Position numbers and translations under genes: made by a program. Below the pieces are notes generated by a model. The model worked only from the letters and a program-made list of their open reading frames with translations. It did no database searches and was not told where the DNA came from. A stretch of DNA of 64,000 bases from Streptomyces parvulus (GTDB taxonomy: Bacteria; Actinomycetota; Actinomycetes; Streptomycetales; Streptomycetaceae): the NCBI RefSeq assembly GCF_014648855.1, contig NZ_BMRX01000006.1, positions 124,001 to 188,000 of the forward strand. The letters run 5' to 3'. This document shows positions 16,775-25,953 of this stretch, one piece after another. The number at the start of each line of letters is the position of its first letter. Position 1 is the stretch's first letter.

Positions 16775-18703
16775 GTGGCAGGACGGATCAACGACGAGGA
16801 CGTGAAGGCGGTACGGGACGCGGTCCCGATCGACGCCGTCGTCTCGGAGTACCTCCAGCTGCGCAACGCGGGCGGCGGCAATCTGAAGGGCCTGTGCCCC
16901 TTCCACGACGAGAAGTCCCCGTCCTTCCAGGTCAGTCCGAGCAAGGGGTTCTTCCACTGCTTCGGCTGCCAGGAGGGCGGCGACACCATCACGTTCGTGA
17001 TGAAGATCGACCACCTCACCTTCTCCGAGGCGGTCGAGCGCCTGGCGGGCCAGGCCGGGATCACCCTGCGCTACGAGGAGGGCGGGTACAACCCCAGCCA
17101 CCAGCGCGGCGAGCGCATCCGCCTGGTCGAGGCCCACAAGATCGCCGCGCAGTGGTACGCGGAGCAGCTGGCCACCAGCCCCGAGGCGGACACCGGCCGC
17201 GCCTTCCTCGCCGACCGCGGCTTCGACCAGGCGGCCGCCCAGCACTTCGGCGTCGGCTACAGCCCCCAGGGCTGGGACCACCTCACCCGCTACCTGCGGG
17301 GCAAGGGCTTCAGCGACAAGGAGCTGGTCCTCTCCGGCATCGCCCAGGAGGGCCGGCGCGGACCCATCGACCGGTTCCGCGGCCGGCTGATGTGGCCCAT
17401 CCGCGACATCGGCGGCGACGTCGTCGGCTTCGGCGCCCGCAAGCTCTACGAGGCGGACAACGGGCCGAAGTACCTGAACACCCCCGAGACCGCGATCTAC
17501 AAGAAGTCCCAGGTCCTCTACGGCATCGACCTGGCGAAGAAGGACATCGCGAAGGCCTCCCGCGCGGTCGTCGTCGAGGGTTACACCGACGTCATGGCCT
17601 GCCACCTGGCCGGCGTGACCACCGCCATCGCGACCTGCGGCACGGCCTTCGGCGGCGACCACATCAAGATCCTCCGCCGCCTCCTCATGGACAACGGCTC
17701 GGCCCGCGTCATCTTCACCTTCGACGGCGACGCGGCCGGCCAGAAGGCGGCCCTGCGCGCCTTCGAGGACGACCAGAAGTTCGCCGCCGAGACCTACATC
17801 GCCATCGCCCCCGACGGCATGGACCCCTGCGACCTGCGCCTCGCCAAGGGCGACGACGCGGTGGCGGACCTCGTCGAGCCGCGCACCCCGCTCTTCGAGT
17901 TCGCGCTGCGCCAGATCGTCTCCCGCTACGACCTGGACACCCCGGCCGGCCGCGCCGCCGCACTGGACGAGGCCGCCCCCGTGGTCGCCCGCATCAAGAA
18001 CAGCGGCGCCCAGCACGAGGTCGCCGTGCAGCTCGCCGGCATGCTCGGCATCCTCGACACCCAGTTCGTCGTCAAGCGCATCGCCCAGCTGGCCCGCTGG
18101 GCCCGCGACCGGGGCGGCCGCGGCGCCCCCGCCCCCGACCGGCACCAGCACGGCGGCGTCTCCCAGCACCAGGGCGCCGCCACCCGCCCCGGCCCCCGCG
18201 GCCCGGCCCTCAACCTCCGCAACCCCGTCTTCGCCACCGAACGCGAACTCCTCAAACTCGCCCTCCAACGCCCGGAACTGGTCTCCCCGGCCTTCGACGC
18301 GTACGGCGTCGACGAGTTCACCGCCCCGCCCTACGCCGCCGTACGCGAGGCGATCCTGGCGGCGGGCGGCGCCGAGTTCGGCGTCCAGGACCCGCAGGAC
18401 TACCTGGTCCGGGTGCGCGAGGCGGCCCCCGACGACACCGTCCGCGCCATGGTCACCGAACTCGCGGTCGAGGCGATCATGCTGCACCGCGGCGTGAAGG
18501 GCGTCGACGACGTCTACGCCGGCGCCCAGCTGGTCACGGTCCGCCGCCGCGCCGTAGAACGCCGCATCCGCGACATCACCGGCCGCCTCACCCGCCTCTC
18601 CGGCCACGGCGACCCGGCCGAACTGGCCGCGGTCCAGAACGAGCTGTGGATCCTCCAGCAGTACGACCAGAACCTCCGCGTCCACGGCGCCGCGGCCCTC
18701 TAG
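16775..18703 (+). CDS. dnaG: DNA primase DnaG
   Basis: Replicative primase of 642 residues with GTG start, synthesising RNA primers at the fork. The N-terminal zinc ribbon reads LCPFHDEKSPSF ... FFHCFGCQEGGD. The TOPRIM catalytic core has VVVEGYTDVMACHLAGV (acidic Glu) and FTFDGDAAGQKAAL (DxD). RGRLMWPIRDIGGDVVGFGAR precedes it. The C-terminal part (about 480-640) is the helical DnaB-interaction domain, separated by a Gly/Pro/His-rich linker. Essential housekeeping gene, followed by hrdA as in other Streptomyces. Confidence 0.97.
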   Translation: MAGRINDEDVKAVRDAVPIDAVVSEYLQLRNAGGGNLKGLCPFHDEKSPSFQVSPSKGFFHCFGCQEGGDTITFVMKIDHLTFSEAVERLAGQAGITLRYEEGGYNPSHQRGERIRLVEAHKIAAQWYAEQLATSPEADTGRAFLADRGFDQAAAQHFGVGYSPQGWDHLTRYLRGKGFSDKELVLSGIAQEGRRGPIDRFRGRLMWPIRDIGGDVVGFGARKLYEADNGPKYLNTPETAIYKKSQVLYGIDLAKKDIAKASRAVVVEGYTDVMACHLAGVTTAIATCGTAFGGDHIKILRRLLMDNGSARVIFTFDGDAAGQKAALRAFEDDQKFAAETYIAIAPDGMDPCDLRLAKGDDAVADLVEPRTPLFEFALRQIVSRYDLDTPAGRAAALDEAAPVVARIKNSGAQHEVAVQLAGMLGILDTQFVVKRIAQLARWARDRGGRGAPAPDRHQHGGVSQHQGAATRPGPRGPALNLRNPVFATERELLKLALQRPELVSPAFDAYGVDEFTAPPYAAVREAILAAGGAEFGVQDPQDYLVRVREAAPDDTVRAMVTELAVEAIMLHRGVKGVDDVYAGAQLVTVRRRAVERRIRDITGRLTRLSGHGDPAELAAVQNELWILQQYDQNLRVHGAAAL

Positions 18704-18748
18704 AGCCGACCCCGGGTAATCGCCCGGTCACGCCCCGGACGCAAAAAG

Positions 18749-18774
18749 TCACCGCACGCCCCTCGTGGCGGTGA
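18749..18774. promoter_or_regulatory. Hairpin/inverted repeat between dnaG and hrdA
   Basis: TCACCGC and GCGGTGA are perfect seven-base arms, extended inward by ACG/CGT past one bulged G. It lies 46 bases after dnaG and about 170 bases before the hrdA start, so it could end the dnaG transcript or act as an operator for hrdA. Confidence 0.45.
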
Positions 18775-18945
18775 TGTGTCGTACCCCACACTGGGGGCGG
18801 TGCCCGAGTCCTCGGAGTGCGGCTGATCCGTTGCGGCGGGTCGCCGGTTCCCGCGGTTCCGTCGCAGGGCGTACGGGGCCGGCTCCGCGCCCCGAAGTAC
18901 CGCCGCCGGCCCCCGCCGGCCGCGTCCATCCTGGAGGTCGCCCCC

Positions 18946-20085
18946 GTGCAGACCCAGACCCTCACCCAGACCCACACCGGTACCGACGGCGCGGAGCGGG
19001 ACGCGCGCGGCGGGATCGTCGCGGCGGACGTGCGGCACCGCGCCGCGGACCGGCCGGACGACCCGGCGGAACCCGCGGACGTGGCCGAGCCGGAGGAGCC
19101 GGGCGGGGGCGGCGACGCCGTGGAGCCCGCCGAGTCCGCCGAGCCGCCGCCGCCCACCCGTACGGAGTCCGGCGGGCCCTCCTCCGACCTCTTCCGGCAG
19201 TACCTGCGCGAGATCGGGCGGATCCCGCTGCTCAGCGCGGCCGAGGAGGTCGACCTGGCGCGGCGCGTGGAGGCCGGGCTGTTCGCCGAGGAGAAGCTGC
19301 GGCTCACCCCCGACCTGGACAGCGGCCTCGCCCTCGACCTGGACCGGCTCGTCGTCCTCGGCCGGGTCGCCAAGCGCCGTCTGATCGAGGCGAACCTGCG
19401 GCTCGTGGTGTCGGTGGCGAAGCGCTACGTCGGACGCGGACTGACCATGCTCGACCTGGTCCAGGAGGGCAACCTCGGGCTGATCCGCGCGGTGGAGAAG
19501 TTCGACTACGCCCGCGGCTACAAGTTCTCCACCTACGCCACCTGGTGGATCCGCCAGGCCATGTCCCGCGCCCTGGCCGACCAGGCCCGCACCATCCGCG
19601 TCCCCGTCCACGTCGTCGAACTGATCAACCGGGTCGTCCGCGTCCAGCGCCGGATGCTCCAGGAACGCGGCTACGAGCCCACCCCGCAGGAGGTCGCCGA
19701 CCACCTCGACCTCGCCCCCGAGCGGGTCGGCGAGGTGCTGCGCCTCGCCCAGGAGCCGGTCTCGCTGCACGCCCCCGTCGGCGAGGAGGACGACGTGGCC
19801 CTCGGCGACCTGATCGAGGACGGCGACGCCGCCAGCCCCGTCGAGTCCGCCGCCTTCCTGCTGCTGCGCCAGCACCTGGAGGCCGTGCTCTCCACCCTCG
19901 GCGAGCGCGAGCGCAAGGTCGTCCAGCTCCGCTACGGCCTGGACGACGGCCGCCCCCGCACCCTGGAGGAGATAGGCCGCATCTTCGGCGTCACCCGGGA
20001 GCGGATACGCCAGATCGAGTCCAAGACCCTCAACAAGCTCCGCGACCACGCCTACGCCGACCAGCTGCGCGGCTACCTGGACTGA
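18946..20085 (+). CDS. hrdA: Principal-like RNA polymerase sigma factor, HrdA type
   Basis: Group 2 sigma-70 factor of 379 residues. After an acidic, proline-rich N terminus, region 1.2 ([20 protein letters not shown]), region 2 ([57 protein letters not shown]), region 3 and region 4.2 ([20 protein letters not shown]) are complete. GTG at 18946 was chosen because GGAGG precedes it by seven bases and the result starts like known Hrd proteins; the frame is open from 18817. Naming as hrdA rests on adjacency to dnaG and to the nas/nir region, recalled from S. coelicolor. Non-essential principal-like sigma factors of this group act in stress or development. Confidence 0.85.
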   Translation: MQTQTLTQTHTGTDGAERDARGGIVAADVRHRAADRPDDPAEPADVAEPEEPGGGGDAVEPAESAEPPPPTRTESGGPSSDLFRQYLREIGRIPLLSAAEEVDLARRVEAGLFAEEKLRLTPDLDSGLALDLDRLVVLGRVAKRRLIEANLRLVVSVAKRYVGRGLTMLDLVQEGNLGLIRAVEKFDYARGYKFSTYATWWIRQAMSRALADQARTIRVPVHVVELINRVVRVQRRMLQERGYEPTPQEVADHLDLAPERVGEVLRLAQEPVSLHAPVGEEDDVALGDLIEDGDAASPVESAAFLLLRQHLEAVLSTLGERERKVVQLRYGLDDGRPRTLEEIGRIFGVTRERIRQIESKTLNKLRDHAYADQLRGYLD

Positions 20086-20104
20086 CCCGGCCGCCGGGCG
20101 GACG

Positions 20105-20521
20105 TCACTCCTCGGTCGGCACGCACAGCACCGGGAACGGCGAGAGGTGCAGCAGCTTGTGCGGGGTGGAGCCCAGCAGCGCCCCGCGCATCGGGCTCTC
20201 GCCCCAGCTGCCCACCACGATCACCCGCGCCCCGTGCCGGGCGGCCGCGGTGATCAGGGCCTGCGCGGGTTTCTCGTCGATGATCTCGACCGTGCTGGGC
20301 ACCCCCGCCTCGTCGGCCGCCTCCACCGCGTGCCGCAGCGCCGTCCGCCCCGTCTCCACCAGCGCCTCGTGGTGGGAGCCGTACTCCTCGCCCATCGACC
20401 CGGGCGCCGCGGCGCCGTAGACGAGCACCAGGGGCTCGCCGAACGCGGCCGACACCTCCACCGCGACCCGCAGCGCGCGGACGGCGCCCGCGGACTCGTC
20501 GTACCCGAGGACCACCGACAT
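20105..20521 (-). CDS. Universal stress protein (UspA family)
   Basis: Single-domain Usp of 138 residues. VVLGYDESAGAVRALRVAVE is the N-terminal strand-helix with the nucleotide-contact Asp, and VGSWGESPMRGALLGST is the G-x2-G-x9-G-S/T ATP-binding motif, so this member should bind ATP. It begins one base after the end of the APC permease gene on the same strand and is very probably cotranscribed. Usp-permease pairs are common; Usp may bind or regulate the transporter, which is inference. It is convergent with hrdA, only 19 bases apart. Confidence 0.9.
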   Translation of the reverse strand: MSVVLGYDESAGAVRALRVAVEVSAAFGEPLVLVYGAAAPGSMGEEYGSHHEALVETGRTALRHAVEAADEAGVPSTVEIIDEKPAQALITAAARHGARVIVVGSWGESPMRGALLGSTPHKLLHLSPFPVLCVPTEE

Positions 20522-20522
20522 C

Positions 20523-22028
20523 TCAGCTCTCCTCGTTCTTCAGGGGCTCCGGCCCCGCCACACCGGGCCGCTCCGACCAGAACGCCGGTGACACGAACCG
20601 CCACACGAGCATCACGACCACCCCGACCAGGGCGATGCCGATGCCGATGACCAGCGGGGGACCGAGCCCCAGCCAGGACACCCCGCTGTAGGAGTTGGCC
20701 GGGTCCGCCATGTCGATCACGGACTCCACCAGCAGCCAGATCAGCAGCCCCGCCCCGACCAGCGGACCCACCCCGATCAGCAGCAGGTTGCGCAGGCTCT
20801 CGGTGAGGCGGCGCCGGTAGTACACCGCGCACGCGATGCCCGTCAGGGCGTAGTAGAACGCGATCAGCAGCGACAGCGCGGTCAGCGAGTCGAACAGCGC
20901 GTTCTCGCTGATCTGCCGGACCACGAGATACCAGACGATGGCGATGCCGGCCACCCACCAGGTGGACACGTCGGGCGTGCGGTAGCGGGGGTGGATGCGG
21001 CCGAAGGAGGCGGGCAGCGCCCGGCGGCGGGCCATCGACAGCGCCGTGCGCGAGGCCGGGATGATCGTCGTCTGGGTGGAGGCCAGCGCGGACGTGGACA
21101 CCGCGAGCAGCACCACCCAGTCCCAGCCCCCCATGGCCTCGCCGGCCAGCAGGGCGAAGACGAACTCCTCCTCGCCCGCGTTCTCGGACAGGAACAGCGG
21201 CCCGGCGTACGCCACCACCGCGAAGCCGACCGCCACGTACGTCACCAGGAGCACGATCGTCGACCAGACGGCCGCCCGGCCGGGTGCGGACGCGGAGTCC
21301 CGGATCTCCTCGGTGAGGTTGACCGCCGACTCCCAGCCCCAGTAGATGAACACCCCGAGGAGCAGCGCGGCGGTCAGGGACGCGCCTCCGGAGCCGAAGG
21401 GGTTCATCCAGTCGGCCGCGGGTCTGACCGAGTCGAGGGTGCCCGTGCCGGCGTAGACCCGGTACAGCGCGACCACCGCGAAGGCCAGCAGACAGGCCAC
21501 CTGCGCCAGGATCAGCACGTTCTGCACCCGGGCCGACAGTTCCGTGCCGATCACGCAGACCCCGGTCATCACCAGGATCAGCAGCACGGTGAGCAGCTGC
21601 CGCACGACCTCGTTCTCGGCCCAGCTGTCGAGCCCCACGGTGAGCAGGCCGAAGGTGACGGCGACGTCCGCGAGCGAGCCGACGACCAGTACGCCGGTCA
21701 TGGCGATGGCCCACCCGCCGAGCCACCCGGACCACGGTCCCATGGCCCGGGTGACCCAGGAGAACGTCGTCCCGCAGTCCTGGTCGACCTTGTTGAGGTA
21801 GTAGAACGCGGAGGCGATCAGCAGCATCGGCACGAAGGACGCGAACATCACGCCCGGCGCGTAGATCCCGACCAGCGCCACGACCGGACCGATGACCGCC
21901 GCCAGCGAATACGCCGGCGACGTCGCGTTGAGTCCGATGACCAGCGCGTCGACGAAGCCGATCGCGTTGGCCTTCAGGCCGGGCGGTCCTCCGGCCTCTC
22001 CCTCGGTTCCCTCGGTGGTGGTGGCCAT
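20523..22028 (-). CDS. APC-superfamily amino acid permease
   Basis: Integral membrane protein of 501 residues with about 12-14 hydrophobic segments. GLNATSPAYSLAAVIGPV is the characteristic first helix break of APC transporters, followed by FVPMLLIASAFYYLN and FSWVTRAMGPWSGWLGGW. The sequence WGWESAVNLTEEIRD in the middle is typical of the actinobacterial amino acid/polyamine subgroup. Substrate cannot be named. The next gene (UspA) starts one base beyond its stop, forming an operon. ATG at 22028. Confidence 0.88.
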   Translation of the reverse strand: MATTTEGTEGEAGGPPGLKANAIGFVDALVIGLNATSPAYSLAAVIGPVVALVGIYAPGVMFASFVPMLLIASAFYYLNKVDQDCGTTFSWVTRAMGPWSGWLGGWAIAMTGVLVVGSLADVAVTFGLLTVGLDSWAENEVVRQLLTVLLILVMTGVCVIGTELSARVQNVLILAQVACLLAFAVVALYRVYAGTGTLDSVRPAADWMNPFGSGGASLTAALLLGVFIYWGWESAVNLTEEIRDSASAPGRAAVWSTIVLLVTYVAVGFAVVAYAGPLFLSENAGEEEFVFALLAGEAMGGWDWVVLLAVSTSALASTQTTIIPASRTALSMARRRALPASFGRIHPRYRTPDVSTWWVAGIAIVWYLVVRQISENALFDSLTALSLLIAFYYALTGIACAVYYRRRLTESLRNLLLIGVGPLVGAGLLIWLLVESVIDMADPANSYSGVSWLGLGPPLVIGIGIALVGVVVMLVWRFVSPAFWSERPGVAGPEPLKNEES

Positions 22029-22154
22029 GGCCCCTCGCTCCGGTGTGCGGGCGTCGGCCGGACAAGGGGATTGTCCTGCCCTCTACCAATATGAGGTGGT
22101 TGCGGGCAGATCTCATCCGGACGACGCCGTCGGAGCACCGGCGGGGCGGGCGCG

Positions 22155-24083
22155 CTACTCCACCTCGGCCACCGCCTGCGCGAACTGCGCCCGGTACAGC
22201 CGGGCGTACGCACCGTCCGCCGCCAGCAGCTCCGTGTGCGCGCCCTGCTCCACGATCGCGCCGTTCTCCATCACCAGGATCGTGTCCGCGTCCCGGATCG
22301 TCGACAGCCGGTGCGCGATCACGAACGAGGTCCGCCCGTGCGCCAGCTTGGCCATCCCCTTCTGGATCAGCACCTCGGTACGGGTGTCCACGGACGACGT
22401 CGCCTCGTCGAGGACCAGGATCACCGGGTCGGACAGGAACGCCCGCGCGATCGTGATGAGCTGCTTCTCTCCGGCGCTCACCCCCGTGCCCTCGTCGTCG
22501 ATCACCGTGTCGTAGCCGTCGGGCAGGGTCCGCACGAACCGGTCGGCGTGCGCGGCCCGCGCCGCCTCCTCGATCTCCCCGCGCGTGACCTTCCGCGACG
22601 CCCCGTACGCGATGTTCTCGGCGATGGTGCCGCCGAACAGCCAGGTGTCCTGGAGCACCATGCCGATCGCGGCCCGCAGCTCGTCCCGGGACATCCTCGC
22701 GATGTCCGCGCCGTCCAGCGTGATCCGCCCGCCGGACACCTCGTAGAACCGCATCAGCAGGTTGACCAGGGTCGTCTTGCCGGCCCCCGTCGGTCCGACG
22801 ATGGCGACCGTGTGCCCCGGCTCCACCGTCAGCGACAGGTCCTCGATCAGCGGCTTCTCCGGGTCGTACCGGAAGGACACCTGCTCCAGCGCCACCCGCC
22901 CGCGCAGGTCCTCGGGCCGGGAGCCCGGGAGCGGGTCGGCCGACTGCTCCTCGGCGTCCAGCAGTTCGAAGACCCGCTCCGCCGACGCCACGCCGGACTG
23001 CACCAGGTTCGCCATCGAGGCGACCTGCGTCAGCGGCATGGAGAACTGCCGGGAGTACTGGATGAAGGCCTGCACGTCGCCGATGGACAGCGAACCCGAG
23101 GCCACCCGCAGACCGCCCACCACCGCGACCAGCACGTAGTTGAGGTTGGAGACGAACATCATCAGCGGCTGCATGATGCCGCTGTTGAACTGCGCCCTGA
23201 ACCCGGCCTCGTACAGCTCGTCGTTCTGCTCGGCGAACTGCTTCGCCGACTCCTCCTGCCGCCCGAACACCTTGACGAGCGCGTGCCCGGTGTACATCTC
23301 CTCGATGTGCGCGTTCAGCTGCCCCGTCGTGCGCCACTGCCGTACGAACTGCGGCTGCGACCGCTTGCCCACCCGGGTGGCCACCACGAACGACAGCGGC
23401 ACGGTCACCAGCGCGACCAGCGCGAGGATCCAGGAGACGTAGAACATCATCGCCAGCACGCCGATGATCGTGAGCAGCGAGTTGATCAGCTGGCCCATCG
23501 ACTGCTGGAGCGTCTGCCCGATGTTGTCGATGTCGTTGGTGGCGCGGCTGAGCACCTCACCGCGCTGCCGCTTGTCGAAGTACGACAGCGGCAGCCGCGA
23601 CAGCTTCGTCTGCACGTCCTCGCGCAGCCGGAACATGGTGCGGTTGACCGCCCGGTTCACCAGCCGGGTGGCGACCGCCATCAGCAGCCCGGCCACCGCG
23701 AACACGGCCAGCGCCAGCAGCAGCACCCGGCCCACCGCGTCGAAGTCGATGCCCTGGCCCGGGGTGAAGTCGGTGCCGCGGAGCATGTCCGCCGTCCGGC
23801 CGTCACCGCGCTCCCGCATCCCCTCCAGGACCTGCTCCTTCGTGGCCCCGGACGGCATGTCCCGCCCGACGATCCCCGCGAAGACCAGGTCGGTGGCCCG
23901 GCCGAGGATCTTCGGCCCGACCACGCTCAGGCCGACGCTGACGACGATGCAGCCCACCAGGGTGAACAGGGTCGTCCGCTCCTGCCGGAACCGGGCGACG
24001 AGCCGTTTGCCCGACCCCTTGAAGTCCATCGAACGCTGGTCGGGGCCGCCCCCGGCCATCATGCGACCCGCAGGCCCGGCCAT
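22155..24083 (-). CDS. ABC exporter half-transporter (canonical ATPase site)
   Basis: Type IV ABC exporter of 642 residues, with a six-helix membrane domain (about residues 40-370) and a C-terminal ATPase domain. Walker A is GPTGAGKTT, the signature loop is the altered VSAGEKQL in place of LSGGQ, Walker B plus catalytic Glu is ILVLDEATSSVD, and the switch is VIAHRLSTI. A longer extracellular insert follows helix 1. The ATG overlaps the stop of the upstream partner gene by one base (TGATG), so the two half-transporters are made together. Substrate (lipid, drug or peptide) is unknown. Confidence 0.9.
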   Translation of the reverse strand: MAGPAGRMMAGGGPDQRSMDFKGSGKRLVARFRQERTTLFTLVGCIVVSVGLSVVGPKILGRATDLVFAGIVGRDMPSGATKEQVLEGMRERGDGRTADMLRGTDFTPGQGIDFDAVGRVLLLALAVFAVAGLLMAVATRLVNRAVNRTMFRLREDVQTKLSRLPLSYFDKRQRGEVLSRATNDIDNIGQTLQQSMGQLINSLLTIIGVLAMMFYVSWILALVALVTVPLSFVVATRVGKRSQPQFVRQWRTTGQLNAHIEEMYTGHALVKVFGRQEESAKQFAEQNDELYEAGFRAQFNSGIMQPLMMFVSNLNYVLVAVVGGLRVASGSLSIGDVQAFIQYSRQFSMPLTQVASMANLVQSGVASAERVFELLDAEEQSADPLPGSRPEDLRGRVALEQVSFRYDPEKPLIEDLSLTVEPGHTVAIVGPTGAGKTTLVNLLMRFYEVSGGRITLDGADIARMSRDELRAAIGMVLQDTWLFGGTIAENIAYGASRKVTRGEIEEAARAAHADRFVRTLPDGYDTVIDDEGTGVSAGEKQLITIARAFLSDPVILVLDEATSSVDTRTEVLIQKGMAKLAHGRTSFVIAHRLSTIRDADTILVMENGAIVEQGAHTELLAADGAYARLYRAQFAQAVAEVE

Positions 24084-25816
24084 CAGGCAGCCTCCGCTTC
24101 CGTCAGCTGGGAGAGCACGATCTCCCGGTAGGTCTCGTTGTCCGCCATCAGCTCGTGGTGCCGGCCCACGCCGACCACCCGGCCCTCGTCCAGCACCACG
24201 ATCCGGTCGGCGTCCCGGATGGTCGCCACCCGCTGGGCGACGATCACCACGGTCGCCTCGGCCGTCTCCCGCCCCAGCTCGGCCCGCAGCGCCGCGTCGG
24301 TCGCGTAGTCGAGCGCGGAGAAGGAGTCGTCGAAGAGGTAGATCTCCGGGCGCTGGACCAGCGTCCGGGCGATGGCGAGCCGCTGCCGCTGGCCGCCCGA
24401 CACGTTGGTGCCGCCCTGCGCGACCGGCGCGTCGAGACCGCCCTCCAGCGCGGCGACGAAGTCCTTCGCCTGCGCCACCTCCAGGGCGTGCCACAGCTCC
24501 TCGTCGGTGGCGTCCGGATTGCCGTAGCGCAGGTTGGTCGCCACGGTGCCCGCGAAGAGGTAGGGCTTCTGCGGCACCAGCCCCACGATCCGGGCCAGCA
24601 CCTTCGGGTCGACGTCCCGCACGTCCACCCCGTCGACCAGCACCGCCCCGTCGGTGGCGTCGAACAGCCGCGGGACCAGCCCGAGCAGGGTCGACTTGCC
24701 GCTGCCGGTCGAGCCGATGACGGCGGTCGTCTCGCCCGGCCGCGCGGTCAGTTCGATGTGCCTGAGCACCGGCTCCTCGGCCCCCGGATAGCGGAAGCCC
24801 GCCCCGCGGATCTCCAGGTGCCCGTGCCGGCGCAGCTCGGTGACCGGCGCGAGGGGCGGCACCACGCTGCTCTCGGTGTCCAGGACCTCCTGGATGCGCT
24901 CGGCGCACACCTCCGCGCGCGGCACCATCATGAACATGAAGGTGGCCATCATCACGGACATGACGATCTGCATCAGATAGGCGAGGAACGCGGTCAGGTC
25001 GCCGATCTGCATCCCGCCGCTGTCGATGCGGTGGGCGCCGAACCACACCACGGCGATCGACGACAGGTTCACCACCGTCATCACCACGGGGAACATCAGC
25101 GCGAGCAGGTTGCCGGTGCCCAGCGCCACCTCGGTGAGCTCGGTGTTGGCCTTGCGGAAGCGCTCCTGCTCGTAGTCGTCCCGTACGAAGGCGCGGATGA
25201 CGCGGTTCCCGGTGATCTGCTCCCGCAGTACCCGGTTCACCGTGTCCAGCCGCACCTGCATCGCCCGGAACAGCGGGCGCAGCTTCCGCACGATCAGCGT
25301 GACCGAGACCGCGAGCACCGGCACGACGCCGACCAGCACCCCGGACAGCGGCACGTCCAGACCGAGCGCCATCACGATGCCGCCCACGCACATGATGGGC
25401 GCCGAGACCATCAGCGTGAACGTCATCAGGGCCAGCATCTGGACCTGCTGCACGTCGTTGGTGGTCCGGGTGATCAGCGAGGGCGCGCCGAAGCCGCCCA
25501 GCTCGCGCGCCGAGAAGGACTGCACCCGGTCGAAGACGGCACCGCGCACGTCCCGTCCGAGGGCGGAGGCCGTGCGCGCGCCGTAGTAGACGGCGCCGAT
25601 GTTGCACACCACCTGGGCCAGGGAGATGCCGATCATCACGGCGCCGTAGCCCAGGATGTAACCGGAGTCACCCTTCACGACACCGTTGTCGATGATGTCC
25701 GCGTTCAGGGTCGGCAGGTACAGCGACGCGCAGGTCTGCAGGAACTGCAGCGCCACCAGCAGGGCGATGGGTTTCTTGTAGGGCCTGAGATAGGTCCGCA
25801 GGAGTCGTATGAGCAC
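24083..25816 (-). CDS. ABC exporter half-transporter (degenerate ATPase site)
   Basis: ABC exporter half of 577 residues beginning at GTG. Six membrane helices precede an ATPase domain with Walker A GSTGSGKST, full signature VSGGQRQR, and Walker B IYLFDDSFSALD where the catalytic glutamate is replaced by Asp; the switch residue region reads VIVAQRVATI, with Gln in place of the usual His. Those two changes are the marks of the non-hydrolysing site in heterodimeric exporters such as TM287/288. It therefore pairs with the downstream gene, which has the complete site. It is first in the two-gene operon; upstream lies a TTAACC/GGTAAC-rich promoter region. Confidence 0.9.
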   Translation of the reverse strand: MLIRLLRTYLRPYKKPIALLVALQFLQTCASLYLPTLNADIIDNGVVKGDSGYILGYGAVMIGISLAQVVCNIGAVYYGARTASALGRDVRGAVFDRVQSFSARELGGFGAPSLITRTTNDVQQVQMLALMTFTLMVSAPIMCVGGIVMALGLDVPLSGVLVGVVPVLAVSVTLIVRKLRPLFRAMQVRLDTVNRVLREQITGNRVIRAFVRDDYEQERFRKANTELTEVALGTGNLLALMFPVVMTVVNLSSIAVVWFGAHRIDSGGMQIGDLTAFLAYLMQIVMSVMMATFMFMMVPRAEVCAERIQEVLDTESSVVPPLAPVTELRRHGHLEIRGAGFRYPGAEEPVLRHIELTARPGETTAVIGSTGSGKSTLLGLVPRLFDATDGAVLVDGVDVRDVDPKVLARIVGLVPQKPYLFAGTVATNLRYGNPDATDEELWHALEVAQAKDFVAALEGGLDAPVAQGGTNVSGGQRQRLAIARTLVQRPEIYLFDDSFSALDYATDAALRAELGRETAEATVVIVAQRVATIRDADRIVVLDEGRVVGVGRHHELMADNETYREIVLSQLTEAEAA

Positions 25817-25953
25817 GCTGGGTCTCTCGGAGTCGGCGACGGGGCGAGTGGTTGCCCCTGGCCCCTATCGTCGGGCACTCCACCCTCGTTACCTCAACCG
25901 ATTAACCCAAGAGCGCGGCAAATTCCGGCCCAAGGGCGCGACCGCGGCCCGCG

